Assembly: GCA_964479695.1 (NCBI GenBank)
Contig: CAYZSO010000029.1
Coordinates: forward strand, 1 to 37,630
Direction: 5' to 3'
DNA: 37,630 nucleotides
From: JAAYZH01 sp964479695
GTDB taxonomy: Bacteria > Bacillota > Clostridia > Saccharofermentanales > Fastidiosipilaceae
Part shown: piece by piece, positions 23,147-30,477 of the stretch
Position numbering within the stretch: position 1 is the first letter of the stretch
Layout of the letters: the number at the start of each line of letters is the position of its first letter
The notes under the pieces: generated by a model
Database searches by the model: none
Seen by the model: only the letters and a program-made list of their open reading frames with translations
Told to the model about the DNA's origin: nothing
Program-made: the position numbers and the translations under genes

Positions 23147-25590
23147 CAGGTATGCTTCGTGAGGTCGTCGTCATTCCGGTTGCGGCGGCGGAGGATAACG
23201 AGAACGACCAAGAGAATGGCCGCACCGACCAGCAGGACGATACCCACGAGGTAAGGCGTGTTGCTCTCCCCGGTTGCCGGCACATCCGCGCCTGAGGTCG
23301 CAGGCGTTTGCGCGGTCGGGGTGGCGGGTTTGGTGGTAGGTTTGGTAGTTGGCGTGATCGTCGGAGCCGTTGGCGTGGTCGTCGGAGCCGTCGTTACGCC
23401 TGCTTCAGCGCCGTTTGTGTTTGACGTACTTGCCGCGTCAGAGCTTGTGGTGCTTTCTGTTGTGGTGGTTTCTTCTGGTGGCGCGACTTTCCCCAAGGCA
23501 AAGATCGTGCCGGAGTCATTGCGGAAAATGATGGCCCCTTGGCTTGTCAGAATCGGTGACGAGGTGTTGAAGCCTTCCGCCGTCGGCAGGTACAAGGTGG
23601 CGGCGGCTGCATCGGTGCCTTCGCCAGCATCGGTGCTTTCGCCCGCATCTGTGAAGTAGTAGAGTGCGCCGGGCAATTTGTTCGTGGTCAGGTACACCGT
23701 TGTCGTTCCATCAGCAGCGGTGACTGCCAAAGGCGAGCCCTGCGCATAGCCATTAATAGAAATCGTTCGAGCAACGGTCAAACTAGCGGTGTCGACGACG
23801 TAGGCCTTGTTGAGTGAGCCTATGTACAAGCGGCCTCCGACTACCACCGGCGTGCCGGTAACAGCAGAGCCCAGCTCCAGGGTCTTCAAACCCGTGATTT
23901 TCCCTGATGCATCAACGCCGAATTGATGAAGTCTGCCCTGGCTTGAGATTGCATAATAAGTGCTGCCATCGCGAACGATTGTTGAGCGGACATTGCTCCC
24001 GGCAGCTACGCTGTCAGTCAGGACACCTGTTTTTTTGTCGTAAACCAGGAGGCTCGCCGTGTCGCTCCCGCTGATATAGTACGAGCCGCTGATGATCCCG
24101 CCGGCCCAATAGAAACCGTTCGCCATCACGTCACGCCACGCGGCATTGCCGGTGGCCACGTCAATTGCGGCCAAAGCCGCCTGCCCCCCACTCTTCATGA
24201 ACGGGGCATAGACCAGTCCGTCATCGTAGGTCAGCGGGCTCTGTGCTTGGCCTTTATCCGGGTCTTCATAGAGCCAGAGTGTATCCCAGGTTTCCGCATG
24301 AAGAGCCATAACGAGGCCGCCGTCTAAAGGCAGGAAAAGGCGGCCTTCCGCATAGAGCGGGGCTGTACTCGCGTAGCCTTGGCCGGCGGGGAGGGCTTTC
24401 GTTCGAAGACTTGTGCCGGTGACGGGATCAAGGGCTTCCAAAGTTTGCCCGTGGATGACGAGAAGTTCGTTATTCACAATAATCGGTTGGCCGGAGAAAC
24501 CCGACCAGGTGGCGGGGTTGCCGAAGGCTTTGCTCCATAACAAAGTGGTTTCCGCGGCATTCAAAGGCGTCTTGGCACCTGCCGAGAACGCTGCCTGGTT
24601 ATCCGCCGTGCCGCGGAAAGACGGCCAGAAAGCAGGAAGATTGGTCAGATCTCCTGTGTTGGTATCGGTTGGCAACGTTGGTTCGGTTGGTAACGTCGGC
24701 TCAGTTGGTGACGTTGGCTCGGTTGGCAACGTTGGCAATGTTGGTAACGTAGTTGGTGTTGTGGTGGGTTCTGTTGCTGACCAACCTACCGTGAAGTAGA
24801 GCTCCAGGCTGTCGCCCGGCTCGAGAATTTGTTGGCCTAAACCAACCGATGCATCGACACCATTCACCTTGAACATCCATGAAGACCAATCAGCGCCGGA
24901 GATGGGGGTGAGGGAGCTTTGGCCATTGATACCACTGAGGTAACGACCCCAGGAACTGTCTGTAAAATCCAGCGTAAGACCATTATAGGACGCAAAAGTT
25001 GTCAGGACTTCTTCGGCTGTCACATCCCGGTTATCCGGCAGCATGTAGTAGAAATCACCTTCTGCGAAGGTTCCCACCGCTGTGGCCCCTTGCGCAACGG
25101 TGAGGGCGTCGTTGACGACTTTCACCTTGATGCTGGGCCAGCCGGTAACGAAGTTGACACTCAGCTTGTCGCCCGGCTGCAAGACTTGCTGATTGAGGCT
25201 CAGCATGGAACTCGCACCATTCACTTGGTAAGACCACCCTGACCACAACGCGCCGCTTGGAACTACATTACTGTCCAAGCCCCGGACCGACGCGAGGTAA
25301 AAATCTTCGCCGTATGCATTGTAGACGGCATCGGAGCCTAGAGCTTGGTCGAGGGCGTCTTTGGCCGACATATTTGTGGTGTAGGGGATCTCGACATTGT
25401 CGATCAAGGCTCCTGTCCACGGCGCGCCATCCAGAGCCTCGGCTGTGTCGTTTCGGACTTCGAGGGTGACTTTCTGAGTGACGACCGGTGTTGCGGCCAA
25501 AGCCCGCGGCGGCACAATTCCCACCGTCAGCAGCAGGACCAGAAGCCAGGAAAGGATTCGTGAGGGATGATCGTTTCGAGTCTTTTTCAT
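23146..25590 (-). CDS. DUF4430 (transcobalamin-like) / PQQ-propeller surface protein
   Basis: An 814-residue secreted protein. The signal peptide (about 1-32, ILSWLLVLLLTVGIVPPRALA) is followed by two DUF4430 domains (about 38-155 and 160-272), each ending in a W-S-x-W-x-(Y/F)-x-V-N-G ... L-x-P-G-D pattern (LWSGWSYQVNG, DWSSWMFKVNG). DUF4430 is related to the C-terminal domain of transcobalamin and intrinsic factor. A Pro/Thr linker leads to PQQ-like propeller repeats (about 330-680). The C-terminus has VPATGE, a hydrophobic helix and RRRNRN, a sortase-type sorting signal with V in place of L. Inference: it captures corrinoids at the wall for the ECF importer. AGAAGG precedes ATG 25590. Confidence 0.85.
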   Translation of the reverse strand: MKKTRNDHPSRILSWLLVLLLTVGIVPPRALAATPVVTQKVTLEVRNDTAEALDGAPWTGALIDNVEIPYTTNMSAKDALDQALGSDAVYNAYGEDFYLASVRGLDSNVVPSGALWSGWSYQVNGASSMLSLNQQVLQPGDKLSVNFVTGWPSIKVKVVNDALTVAQGATAVGTFAEGDFYYMLPDNRDVTAEEVLTTFASYNGLTLDFTDSSWGRYLSGINGQSSLTPISGADWSSWMFKVNGVDASVGLGQQILEPGDSLELYFTVGWSATEPTTTPTTLPTLPTLPTEPTSPTEPTLPTEPTLPTDTNTGDLTNLPAFWPSFRGTADNQAAFSAGAKTPLNAAETTLLWSKAFGNPATWSGFSGQPIIVNNELLVIHGQTLEALDPVTGTSLRTKALPAGQGYASTAPLYAEGRLFLPLDGGLVMALHAETWDTLWLYEDPDKGQAQSPLTYDDGLVYAPFMKSGGQAALAAIDVATGNAAWRDVMANGFYWAGGIISGSYYISGSDTASLLVYDKKTGVLTDSVAAGSNVRSTIVRDGSTYYAISSQGRLHQFGVDASGKITGLKTLELGSAVTGTPVVVGGRLYIGSLNKAYVVDTASLTVARTISINGYAQGSPLAVTAADGTTTVYLTTNKLPGALYYFTDAGESTDAGEGTDAAAATLYLPTAEGFNTSSPILTSQGAIIFRNDSGTIFALGKVAPPEETTTTESTTSSDAASTSNTNGAEAGVTTAPTTTPTAPTITPTTKPTTKPATPTAQTPATSGADVPATGESNTPYLVGIVLLVGAAILLVVLVILRRRNRNDDDLTKHT

Positions 25591-25639
25591 AAAATGCCTT
25601 CTCTTTCTGTTCTTGTTTCTCTTCTTTGTTTCTCTATAT

Positions 25640-25700
25640 GTCTATTTGATTTGCGATTTGATTTGCGATTTGATTTACGATTTGATTTGCGATGATTGCT
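25640..25700. repeat. 12-bp tandem repeat between DUF4430 genes
   Basis: TTTGATTTGCGA is repeated about four times with single-base changes, followed by related GTT-rich sequence. It fills the gap between the two DUF4430 genes. Confidence 0.85.
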
Positions 25701-25740
25701 CAATTGAGTTGGTTTGCGTTAGTTTGTGTTGATTTGCACC

Positions 25741-26754
25741 TTAGTTCGCAGGGACAACATATTTCCACACGAGCCTGTCACCGGAAGAAAGTGTGTAAAC
25801 ATCAGAAGCAATCGGTTGTTGAATACCATTCACTTCGTAGGTCCAGCCGGAGCCGGGGCCGGCGACTTTTTCTGCGATCATTTTGATGGACACGACATAA
25901 GCCCCGAAACCGAAATCTTGAATTTCCCGGGGAATGCGATAGAGGTCAAAAGCCCTCTTCGAGACGTCCAGCACGCTTTCGCCGGAATTCAGCTCAATGA
26001 CTGCGTTGAGTGGTTCATAGCCATTTGCGGGAACCAAATCCCAAACTTTGGCGTCTATCAGACGGTTTTTCACTTGATCCGACGCATTGACCAATTGGGT
26101 GTAATCAATTGTGAAAATGATTGTCGCCTGCGTTGGCGTTGGTGTCGGCGTCGGCGCTACGGTGGGCAAGGGCGTCGGCGCTACAGTTGGTAAGGGCGTT
26201 GGAATCGGTGTCGGCGCGGGCGTGGGCGTTGCCTGCGCCATCGGTGTTGGGGTTGGGCTAACCCGTGGTGTAGGTGTTGGTGTTACCCGCGGGGGCGAGG
26301 TGGGCCGGCTTGTGGGTGTCGGAGTTGCCGCCTGCGTTGGACGGCTCACAGTTGTGGGGCGGCTCACGGTGGTCGGCGAAGGGCTCTCGCCCGGTCGAGT
26401 TGTCGCTTGCGGAGAAGAGGAAGCCGCCGCGCCGCCGTTAGAGGAGGCCGGCGCGGAAACAGGTTGGGATGTGTGATCGTTAGAAGAGACGCCGGCCTGC
26501 GATTCGTTGCTGTTGCTGGCACCATTGCCGTTGCTGGCGCCAGCAACAGATGTCGTGATCGCCGGGTCGACGGTGGACTGGTCGCCTTTCGTCGTGGCTT
26601 CGGTTCCGAACCAGGAACAACCGGTGAACACGAGCGTAATCACAAGCAAAAGTGCGAGTGACGCGGGCTTTGGCCGAAAGAAACTACGATTCAAAAATTT
26701 GCGATTCGATAATCTGCGTTTCGATGATTTACGATTCGATAATTTACGATTCAA
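25741..26754 (-). CDS. DUF4430 lipoprotein, predicted corrinoid-binding
   Basis: A 337-residue lipoprotein and the first gene of the cobalamin operon. Start is TTG 26754, with AGGAGG 8 nt upstream; no better ATG lies nearby. The lipobox LVFTGC has its Cys at residue 46, after the hydrophobic helix ASLALLLVITLVFTG. The n-region is built of repeated LSNRK peptides from a 15-bp tandem repeat. A long Ser/Thr/Pro/Gly linker (about 50-215, with iterated TPTPTP and PLPTVAP) lifts a single C-terminal DUF4430 domain (about 220-337) with GSGWTYEVNG and LSSGDRLVWKY. Position behind the B12 riboswitch and ahead of the ECF genes suggests it hands corrinoid to the S component. Confidence 0.85.
   Translation of the reverse strand: MNRKLSNRKSSKRRLSNRKFLNRSFFRPKPASLALLLVITLVFTGCSWFGTEATTKGDQSTVDPAITTSVAGASNGNGASNSNESQAGVSSNDHTSQPVSAPASSNGGAAASSSPQATTRPGESPSPTTVSRPTTVSRPTQAATPTPTSRPTSPPRVTPTPTPRVSPTPTPMAQATPTPAPTPIPTPLPTVAPTPLPTVAPTPTPTPTQATIIFTIDYTQLVNASDQVKNRLIDAKVWDLVPANGYEPLNAVIELNSGESVLDVSKRAFDLYRIPREIQDFGFGAYVVSIKMIAEKVAGPGSGWTYEVNGIQQPIASDVYTLSSGDRLVWKYVVPAN
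26700..26754. repeat. 15-bp tandem repeat encoding the lipoprotein n-region
   Basis: Units of the type TTATCGAATCGTAAA (minus strand) are repeated about three to four times from the start codon and give LSNRK-type pentapeptides. Confidence 0.85.
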
Positions 26755-26758
26755 AAAA

Positions 26759-26788
26759 GATCCCTCCTACGCAAGGGTGGGAAGGATC
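26759..26788 (-). promoter_or_regulatory. SD-sequestering hairpin / terminator of the B12 expression platform
   Basis: On the minus strand GATCCTTCC pairs with GGAGGGATC, burying the AGGAGG of the lipoprotein gene. It is followed at once by TTTTTT running into the TTG start. It may block ribosome binding, stop transcription, or both, when cobalamin is bound upstream. Confidence 0.75.
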
Positions 26789-26789
26789 G

Positions 26790-26814
26790 CTGCACGTTGT
26801 GGACATCAGTGCAG
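26790..26814 (-). promoter_or_regulatory. Second hairpin of the B12 expression platform
   Basis: CTGCAC / GTGCAG 6-bp stem with a 13-nt loop, between the riboswitch core and the SD hairpin. It could be the competing anti-sequestering element or a spacer. Confidence 0.5.
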
Positions 26815-26837
26815 TCTCACTCTCCCTCCGAAAGCTA

Positions 26838-26998
26838 ACTGATTCACAACCTTGGCAGGTTTCCTGACTTCACGCGAGCTCTCACGCCTTCCCGAATTAC
26901 CGGTGGCCTCTTGTGAGAGATTCGTGATCACAGTAGCGGGGGCTGTCGCAGATTTTCACTGCATTCCCTATTATCCAGCACGTGGCAGTGCCGGCACC
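26838..26998 (-). ncRNA. Cobalamin riboswitch
   Basis: The minus strand carries the diagnostic blocks in order: GCCACGTGCTGG, a GGGAA segment, GTGAAAATCTGCGACAG, CCCCCGCTACTGTGATC, and finally GAAGTCAGGAAACCTGCC (B12 box region). It lies 84 nt upstream of the lipoprotein start and about 20 nt after the predicted transcription start. Known cobalamin riboswitches repress uptake genes when adenosyl- or methylcobalamin binds, which supports B12 as substrate of the whole operon. Confidence 0.95.
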
Positions 26999-27016
26999 AA
27001 GATCGATCTATGCGTA

Positions 27017-27045
27017 ATTGTAGTGGGGTGAGGGGGCTTTGGCAA
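27017..27045 (-). promoter_or_regulatory. Promoter of the cobalamin operon
   Basis: The minus strand reads TTGCCA (27040-27045), a 17-bp spacer, then TACAAT (27017-27022), close to the sigma-A consensus. The transcript would start near 27010, just before the riboswitch. Confidence 0.75.
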
Positions 27046-27096
27046 GCGCAAATGAGCTTAGGATGAGCTTGGGATGGGCTTGGGATGAGCTTGGGG
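27046..27096. repeat. 12-bp tandem repeat upstream of B12 promoter
   Basis: GATGAGCTTGGG-type units, about four, lie between the amylase end and the promoter, next to a palindrome copy. Confidence 0.8.
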
Positions 27097-27101
27097 GAGG
27101 C

Positions 27102-27117
27102 GGCTTTGGCCAAAGCT
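27102..27117. repeat. TTTGGCCAAA palindrome copy, intergenic
   Basis: GGCTTTGGCCAAAGCT with GGGGGAGGC and ACCGCCCC arms. It is non-coding, 42 nt after the amylase stop, where its hairpin could help end transcription. Confidence 0.8.
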
Positions 27118-27158
27118 ACCGCCCCAACCCTTGAGTTTCGATCCCTATGCGGGACTCA

Positions 27159-28871
27159 CTAGCCCTCGAGCTTCTCTTCCTTCTGGCGATCGGAGACCCG
27201 CAGAAGCTTCGTTTGCTCATCTTGCTTATCTTGCGTGAGACTCGTCACCCAGCACGAAACGGAGCCGGCCTGAGCGGGGAAATCGGCCTCGCCATTTTCG
27301 TCCAACTTGATAGCTTGTTTGAAGCGATCGAGGTAGTCCCGGAAGCGCTTGCCGGCATGTTCGGAGCCGAAATTCAGGTGCACCGACGCCTCTTCTTTCA
27401 TCGTCATGACGACGGCGAGGAGGCCGGGGTGCTCTTGATTGCCTTTGCGGATCCAGCCGATGGCTTGGGGAGAGGTGAAGAAGTCGACCTGCTCACCCCA
27501 AGCGTAATTCAGGCGCACTTCGAGGAGACGATTGATATCATACTGGATATCTTCTTGCGGATAGTCTCCGCGCTTAATCCCGTAATAATCGCCGGCGAAA
27601 ATGCAGGGGTAGCCGTCGACGCGGAGCAAAATCGTGGCGTAGGCGCGCTCTTTGAAGTGGCGCCCGACCCAGGATTCAAGCGATTGACCCGGCTGACTGT
27701 CGTGGTTGTCGACGAAGGTGACGGCGTTTAGGGGGAAATCTTTGACCAGCGTGTAGTCGAAAAGTTTGCGCAGATCAAAATCGCTATTTTGCGAGGCTGC
27801 CTGAAAATGGTAGTGAAGCCCAACATCGAATACATCCATATTGAATCTGACTTCGGAAAGATATTCCCCTGCGTGCTCCAAGTCAGGTGACCAATATTCG
27901 CCAAACAAGTAGAATTTTTTCCCTTGCTTGTCGACGATGTGGCCGGAGAAATCATTCATGAAATGATCATCGATATGCTTGACGGCATCGAAACGAAAGC
28001 CATCACAACCTGTTTCCTGAATAAACCAGTCGACCCAGGTGAACAGTTCGTCACGCACTTCTTGGTTGGCGTGGTCGATATCTGCGAACATGAGGTAGTC
28101 GAAGTTGCCTTTTTCGTGGGAGACGCCGAAGCCCCAGCCTTTGTTTTCACCTTCGATACGAAAGATGCCGGTTTCTCCGGTTTTCTGGTCAAAATCCACC
28201 CCGCTAAAGTGATTGTAATTCCACTTAAAAGCTGAATATTTCTCACCCCTGCCCGGGAAATTGAAGCCGGTCCAACCCTCAATTTCACGGGGATCGCCAA
28301 TTGATTTCGTCCGGTCGTTTGGGTCGACGGGCGTTGCCAGGAAGGTTTCGGTGAAGTCGGCGCCAGCTTTGTGATTCAAAACGACGTCCATGTAAACGAG
28401 AATATTGTTTTCGTGCAGGACGTCGATGAGTTTCTTGAGTTCTTCTTTTGTTCCGTATTTGGTGCGTATTTGATTTTTTGTGGCGGTTTGGGTGGTTTGG
28501 GCGGTTTGGATGTCGGTGTCGTCGGTGGTTTGGGGGTTGTCGACATTGTTGCTGTTGTCGGTGGTTTGGGTGTCGGTGTTTTGGGTGTCGGTGTCTTCGG
28601 CGCTGTTGGTGCTGTCGGCATTGCTTGAGTTGCTGACGTTGTAGGTGTTTTGATTATTCTGAGCATTCTTATCAAATTCGCCCAAATCATAAAGATCGTA
28701 GATGCCATAACCTACATCCCATTCAGATGTCGCTTTAAAAACCGGCGGTAGCCAGACGGCATCAATGCCTCTTTTAGCTAATTCCGGCGCCAGTGAAGCA
28801 AGTTCATTATAAAATTCACCGGTTGAATCCATTTCCCATTCAAACGTTTGAAACATAACTCCGTTTGTCAT
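27159..28871 (-). CDS. Cytoplasmic alpha-amylase (GH13)
   Basis: A 570-residue glucan hydrolase without signal peptide, of the intracellular alpha-amylase type. ATG 28871 has GGAGGAAC upstream. Motifs are DVVLNHKAG (about 155), GFRFDAVKHID with nucleophile Asp (about 295), FLFGEYWSP with acid Glu (about 323) and FVDNHDSQP (about 388). The loop between YDLYDLGEFDKN (about 58-69) and RTKYGTKEEL, normally a few residues, carries an insertion of about 60 residues rich in Asn, Thr, Gln and Asp (QNTDTQTTDNSNNVDNPQTT) encoded by tandem repeats. The frame is kept and the active site is complete, so the enzyme is probably active. A TGATATAAT box lies upstream. Confidence 0.92.
   Translation of the reverse strand: MTNGVMFQTFEWEMDSTGEFYNELASLAPELAKRGIDAVWLPPVFKATSEWDVGYGIYDLYDLGEFDKNAQNNQNTYNVSNSSNADSTNSAEDTDTQNTDTQTTDNSNNVDNPQTTDDTDIQTAQTTQTATKNQIRTKYGTKEELKKLIDVLHENNILVYMDVVLNHKAGADFTETFLATPVDPNDRTKSIGDPREIEGWTGFNFPGRGEKYSAFKWNYNHFSGVDFDQKTGETGIFRIEGENKGWGFGVSHEKGNFDYLMFADIDHANQEVRDELFTWVDWFIQETGCDGFRFDAVKHIDDHFMNDFSGHIVDKQGKKFYLFGEYWSPDLEHAGEYLSEVRFNMDVFDVGLHYHFQAASQNSDFDLRKLFDYTLVKDFPLNAVTFVDNHDSQPGQSLESWVGRHFKERAYATILLRVDGYPCIFAGDYYGIKRGDYPQEDIQYDINRLLEVRLNYAWGEQVDFFTSPQAIGWIRKGNQEHPGLLAVVMTMKEEASVHLNFGSEHAGKRFRDYLDRFKQAIKLDENGEADFPAQAGSVSCWVTSLTQDKQDEQTKLLRVSDRQKEEKLEG
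28470..28665. repeat. Tandem repeats inside the amylase gene
   Basis: Iterated GGTTTGGGTGTCGGTGTTTTG-like units of 6-21 bp on the plus strand encode the Asn/Thr/Gln/Asp loop. Confidence 0.8.
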
Positions 28872-28964
28872 AAGTTCCTCCGTGAGTAGTCGTGCGCATT
28901 GATGCAACACATAGGCTATGAGTAGGCGATGAGTCCAATCACACTGATTATGATACCAAACCAA

Positions 28965-28973
28965 ATTATATCA
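28965..28973 (-). promoter_or_regulatory. Extended -10 promoter of the amylase gene
   Basis: The minus strand reads TGATATAAT, a consensus extended -10, about 94 nt upstream of ATG 28871. The -35 is poor, as is common with extended -10 boxes. Confidence 0.5.
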
Positions 28974-29060
28974 GCCTGTTACAACTCTGAAGTGTGTTTT
29001 TATTGTTGTCTTGTCGTTGTCCGTTGTCACTACAGGTTTCGACTACATTCGACTACATTC

Positions 29061-29094
29061 GACTACATAAGTTTATTTTTAAACATATATAGTG
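29061..29094. repeat. 34-nt AT-rich hairpin repeat, copy 6
   Basis: GACTACATAAGTTTA - TTTT - TAAACATATATAGTG. It is preceded by two tandem GACTACATTC units whose first seven bases match the hairpin arm. It marks the outer edge of block III. Confidence 0.83.
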
Positions 29095-29104
29095 AGTTTG
29101 AAGT

Positions 29105-29270
29105 TCGCTTTCAATGGCGGAGGGGTATTGGCGACGTATTGCTTCTACACGGGTACGCTGGTGTTTGAGTTCTTAGTGACGGAGCGGTATCGGCGACGTA
29201 TTGCTTCTACACGGGTACGCTGGTGTTTGAGTTCTTAGTGATGGAGCGGTATTGGCGACGTATGGTTTCT
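29105..29270 (+). repeat. 62-bp tandem repeats, composite block III
   Basis: GCGACGTATT starts at 29131 and 29193, with a variant (GCGACGTATG) at 29255; the intervening GCTTCTACACGGGTACGCTG is unchanged between the first two units. Confidence 0.85.
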
Positions 29271-29371
29271 GTTTTTGTTCGGCGGTGAGCAAGAATTTAA
29301 TGGCGGAGCGGTTCGGGCGGGTTATTGTTGCTTGTTTTAGTACTCAAATGGTTTGAGCAGATATTATCTTG

Positions 29372-29610
29372 TTTCCAAGTTGGTTCGAATCGGGAGACTT
29401 GCGACACCGATCGGAAGACTCAACGGTTTAAAGATTTTTTCTTGTCAGTGCTGTGATTATTGAAGGCCGTCTCCTCGTCGAGGTCAGTATTCATTCAACA
29501 ATGTCTGTCTTCAGGTCAGTAATCATTCATCTGGCAGTAAGACAAGTGTCAAGATCTTCACTGGGAAATATTTGTTGTCGCAAGTCTCCCGATCTGGGAC
29601 AGTTTGGAAA
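29372..29610 (+). mobile_element. 239-bp MITE-like element, copy III
   Basis: Termini TTTCCAAGTTGGTTCGAATC...GGGAGACTTGCGACA and the inverse. Its flanks match those of copy II in reverse orientation. The ORF 29453-29716 is the same frame as that at 18938-19153 and has no coding support. Confidence 0.85.
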
Positions 29611-29662
29611 TTTTTTTGCTTGGTTTGCGCTTGGTATTGTTACGAATCCACTGCATAAGGTA

Positions 29663-29686
29663 ATTTTTAGCATATGTAGTGAGTTA
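29663..29686. repeat. Half copy of the AT-rich hairpin
   Basis: TTTTTAGCATATGTAGTGAG matches only the second arm of the 34-nt hairpin, at the position that corresponds to copy 4 in the inverted block. Confidence 0.6.
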
Positions 29687-29734
29687 TCTCTTGAAGAATC
29701 ATGTAAAAATGTGTAGGCCAAGGTGAGTAGCATG

Positions 29735-29945
29735 TTCTCTTGCACATCAACTTCGGCTCTATCATGCACATAAAAGCAAATTTGGAGATATGCGCAAGCT
29801 AGGTGACATGTCACGCATAAACTTCGGCTCTATCATGCACATAAAAGCAAATTTGAAGATATGCGCACGTTAGGTGACGTGTCATGTATCAACTTCGGCT
29901 CAATCATGCACATTAAGGAAATTTGAAGATGTGTGCACGTGGATT
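29735..29945 (+). repeat. 71-bp hairpin-bearing tandem array B
   Basis: Three units; CTTCGGCTC recurs at 29751, 29822 and 29893, exactly 71 bp apart. It is opposite in orientation to array A and parallel to array C. Confidence 0.9.
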
Positions 29946-29949
29946 CAAG

Positions 29950-30130
29950 TACAAGAACAACTACGAAGTTAAACCAGAAGCTATAAGCTGCAATATGCGC
30001 TCCTTCCATCACAGCACTTGAGCACCCAAGAACCAGCACTAGGAACCATATGTTGTATAGAGCGTTCCTTCAAGAACTGGACTAAAATACCCACGAATCA
30101 ACACTAGAAACAATACATTGTCATCTGCGT
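29950..30130 (-). repeat. 62-66-bp repeat units, far end of block III
   Basis: Reverse-orientation copies: AGAAGCTATAAGCTGCAATA... GCACCCAAGAACCAGCACTA, then a second and third degenerate unit. They match 18345-18465 in reverse. Confidence 0.7.
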
Positions 30131-30477
30131 TCCTTCCTTATCAACCAACCAGCCACCCACCCACCCACCCAAACACCTAAACATTCGAACACAACTATAG
30201 GGTAAAAGAAGTAACCACCAGTTGCGTCGGAGTTAACGTCAAAACGAAGCTCTTTTAACACTTCGTACACTACTTCGTTCGTGTAAGAAAAAGCTGGTCG
30301 TGCTATCCTATGAATTAAAGAAAATTGAACTGGGAACGCGAAAACACTTAAAGCGGTGCCCCCTCAATCGTTCCTCGAAATTGTTCCTCAAAGTCGATTG
30401 AGAGATGTTCAGTTGTCAATTGTCAATTGATAATTGATAGATAATTGATATATGTATGAAAGGCTTGGAGAAAGGGA
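30131..30477. other. Intergenic region upstream of the yhaO-like gene
   Basis: It contains an ACCC microsatellite (about 30149-30170) and AATTG-type short repeats (about 30417-30452) that create several possible promoter hexamers. I see no gene. Confidence 0.5.

Larger units (their letters stand above)
29061..30130 (-). repeat. Composite repeat block III (inverted partner of block II)
   Basis: Carries the same modules as block II in mirror order. Together the two blocks bracket about 9.6 kb with the B12 operon and amylase. Confidence 0.8.
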
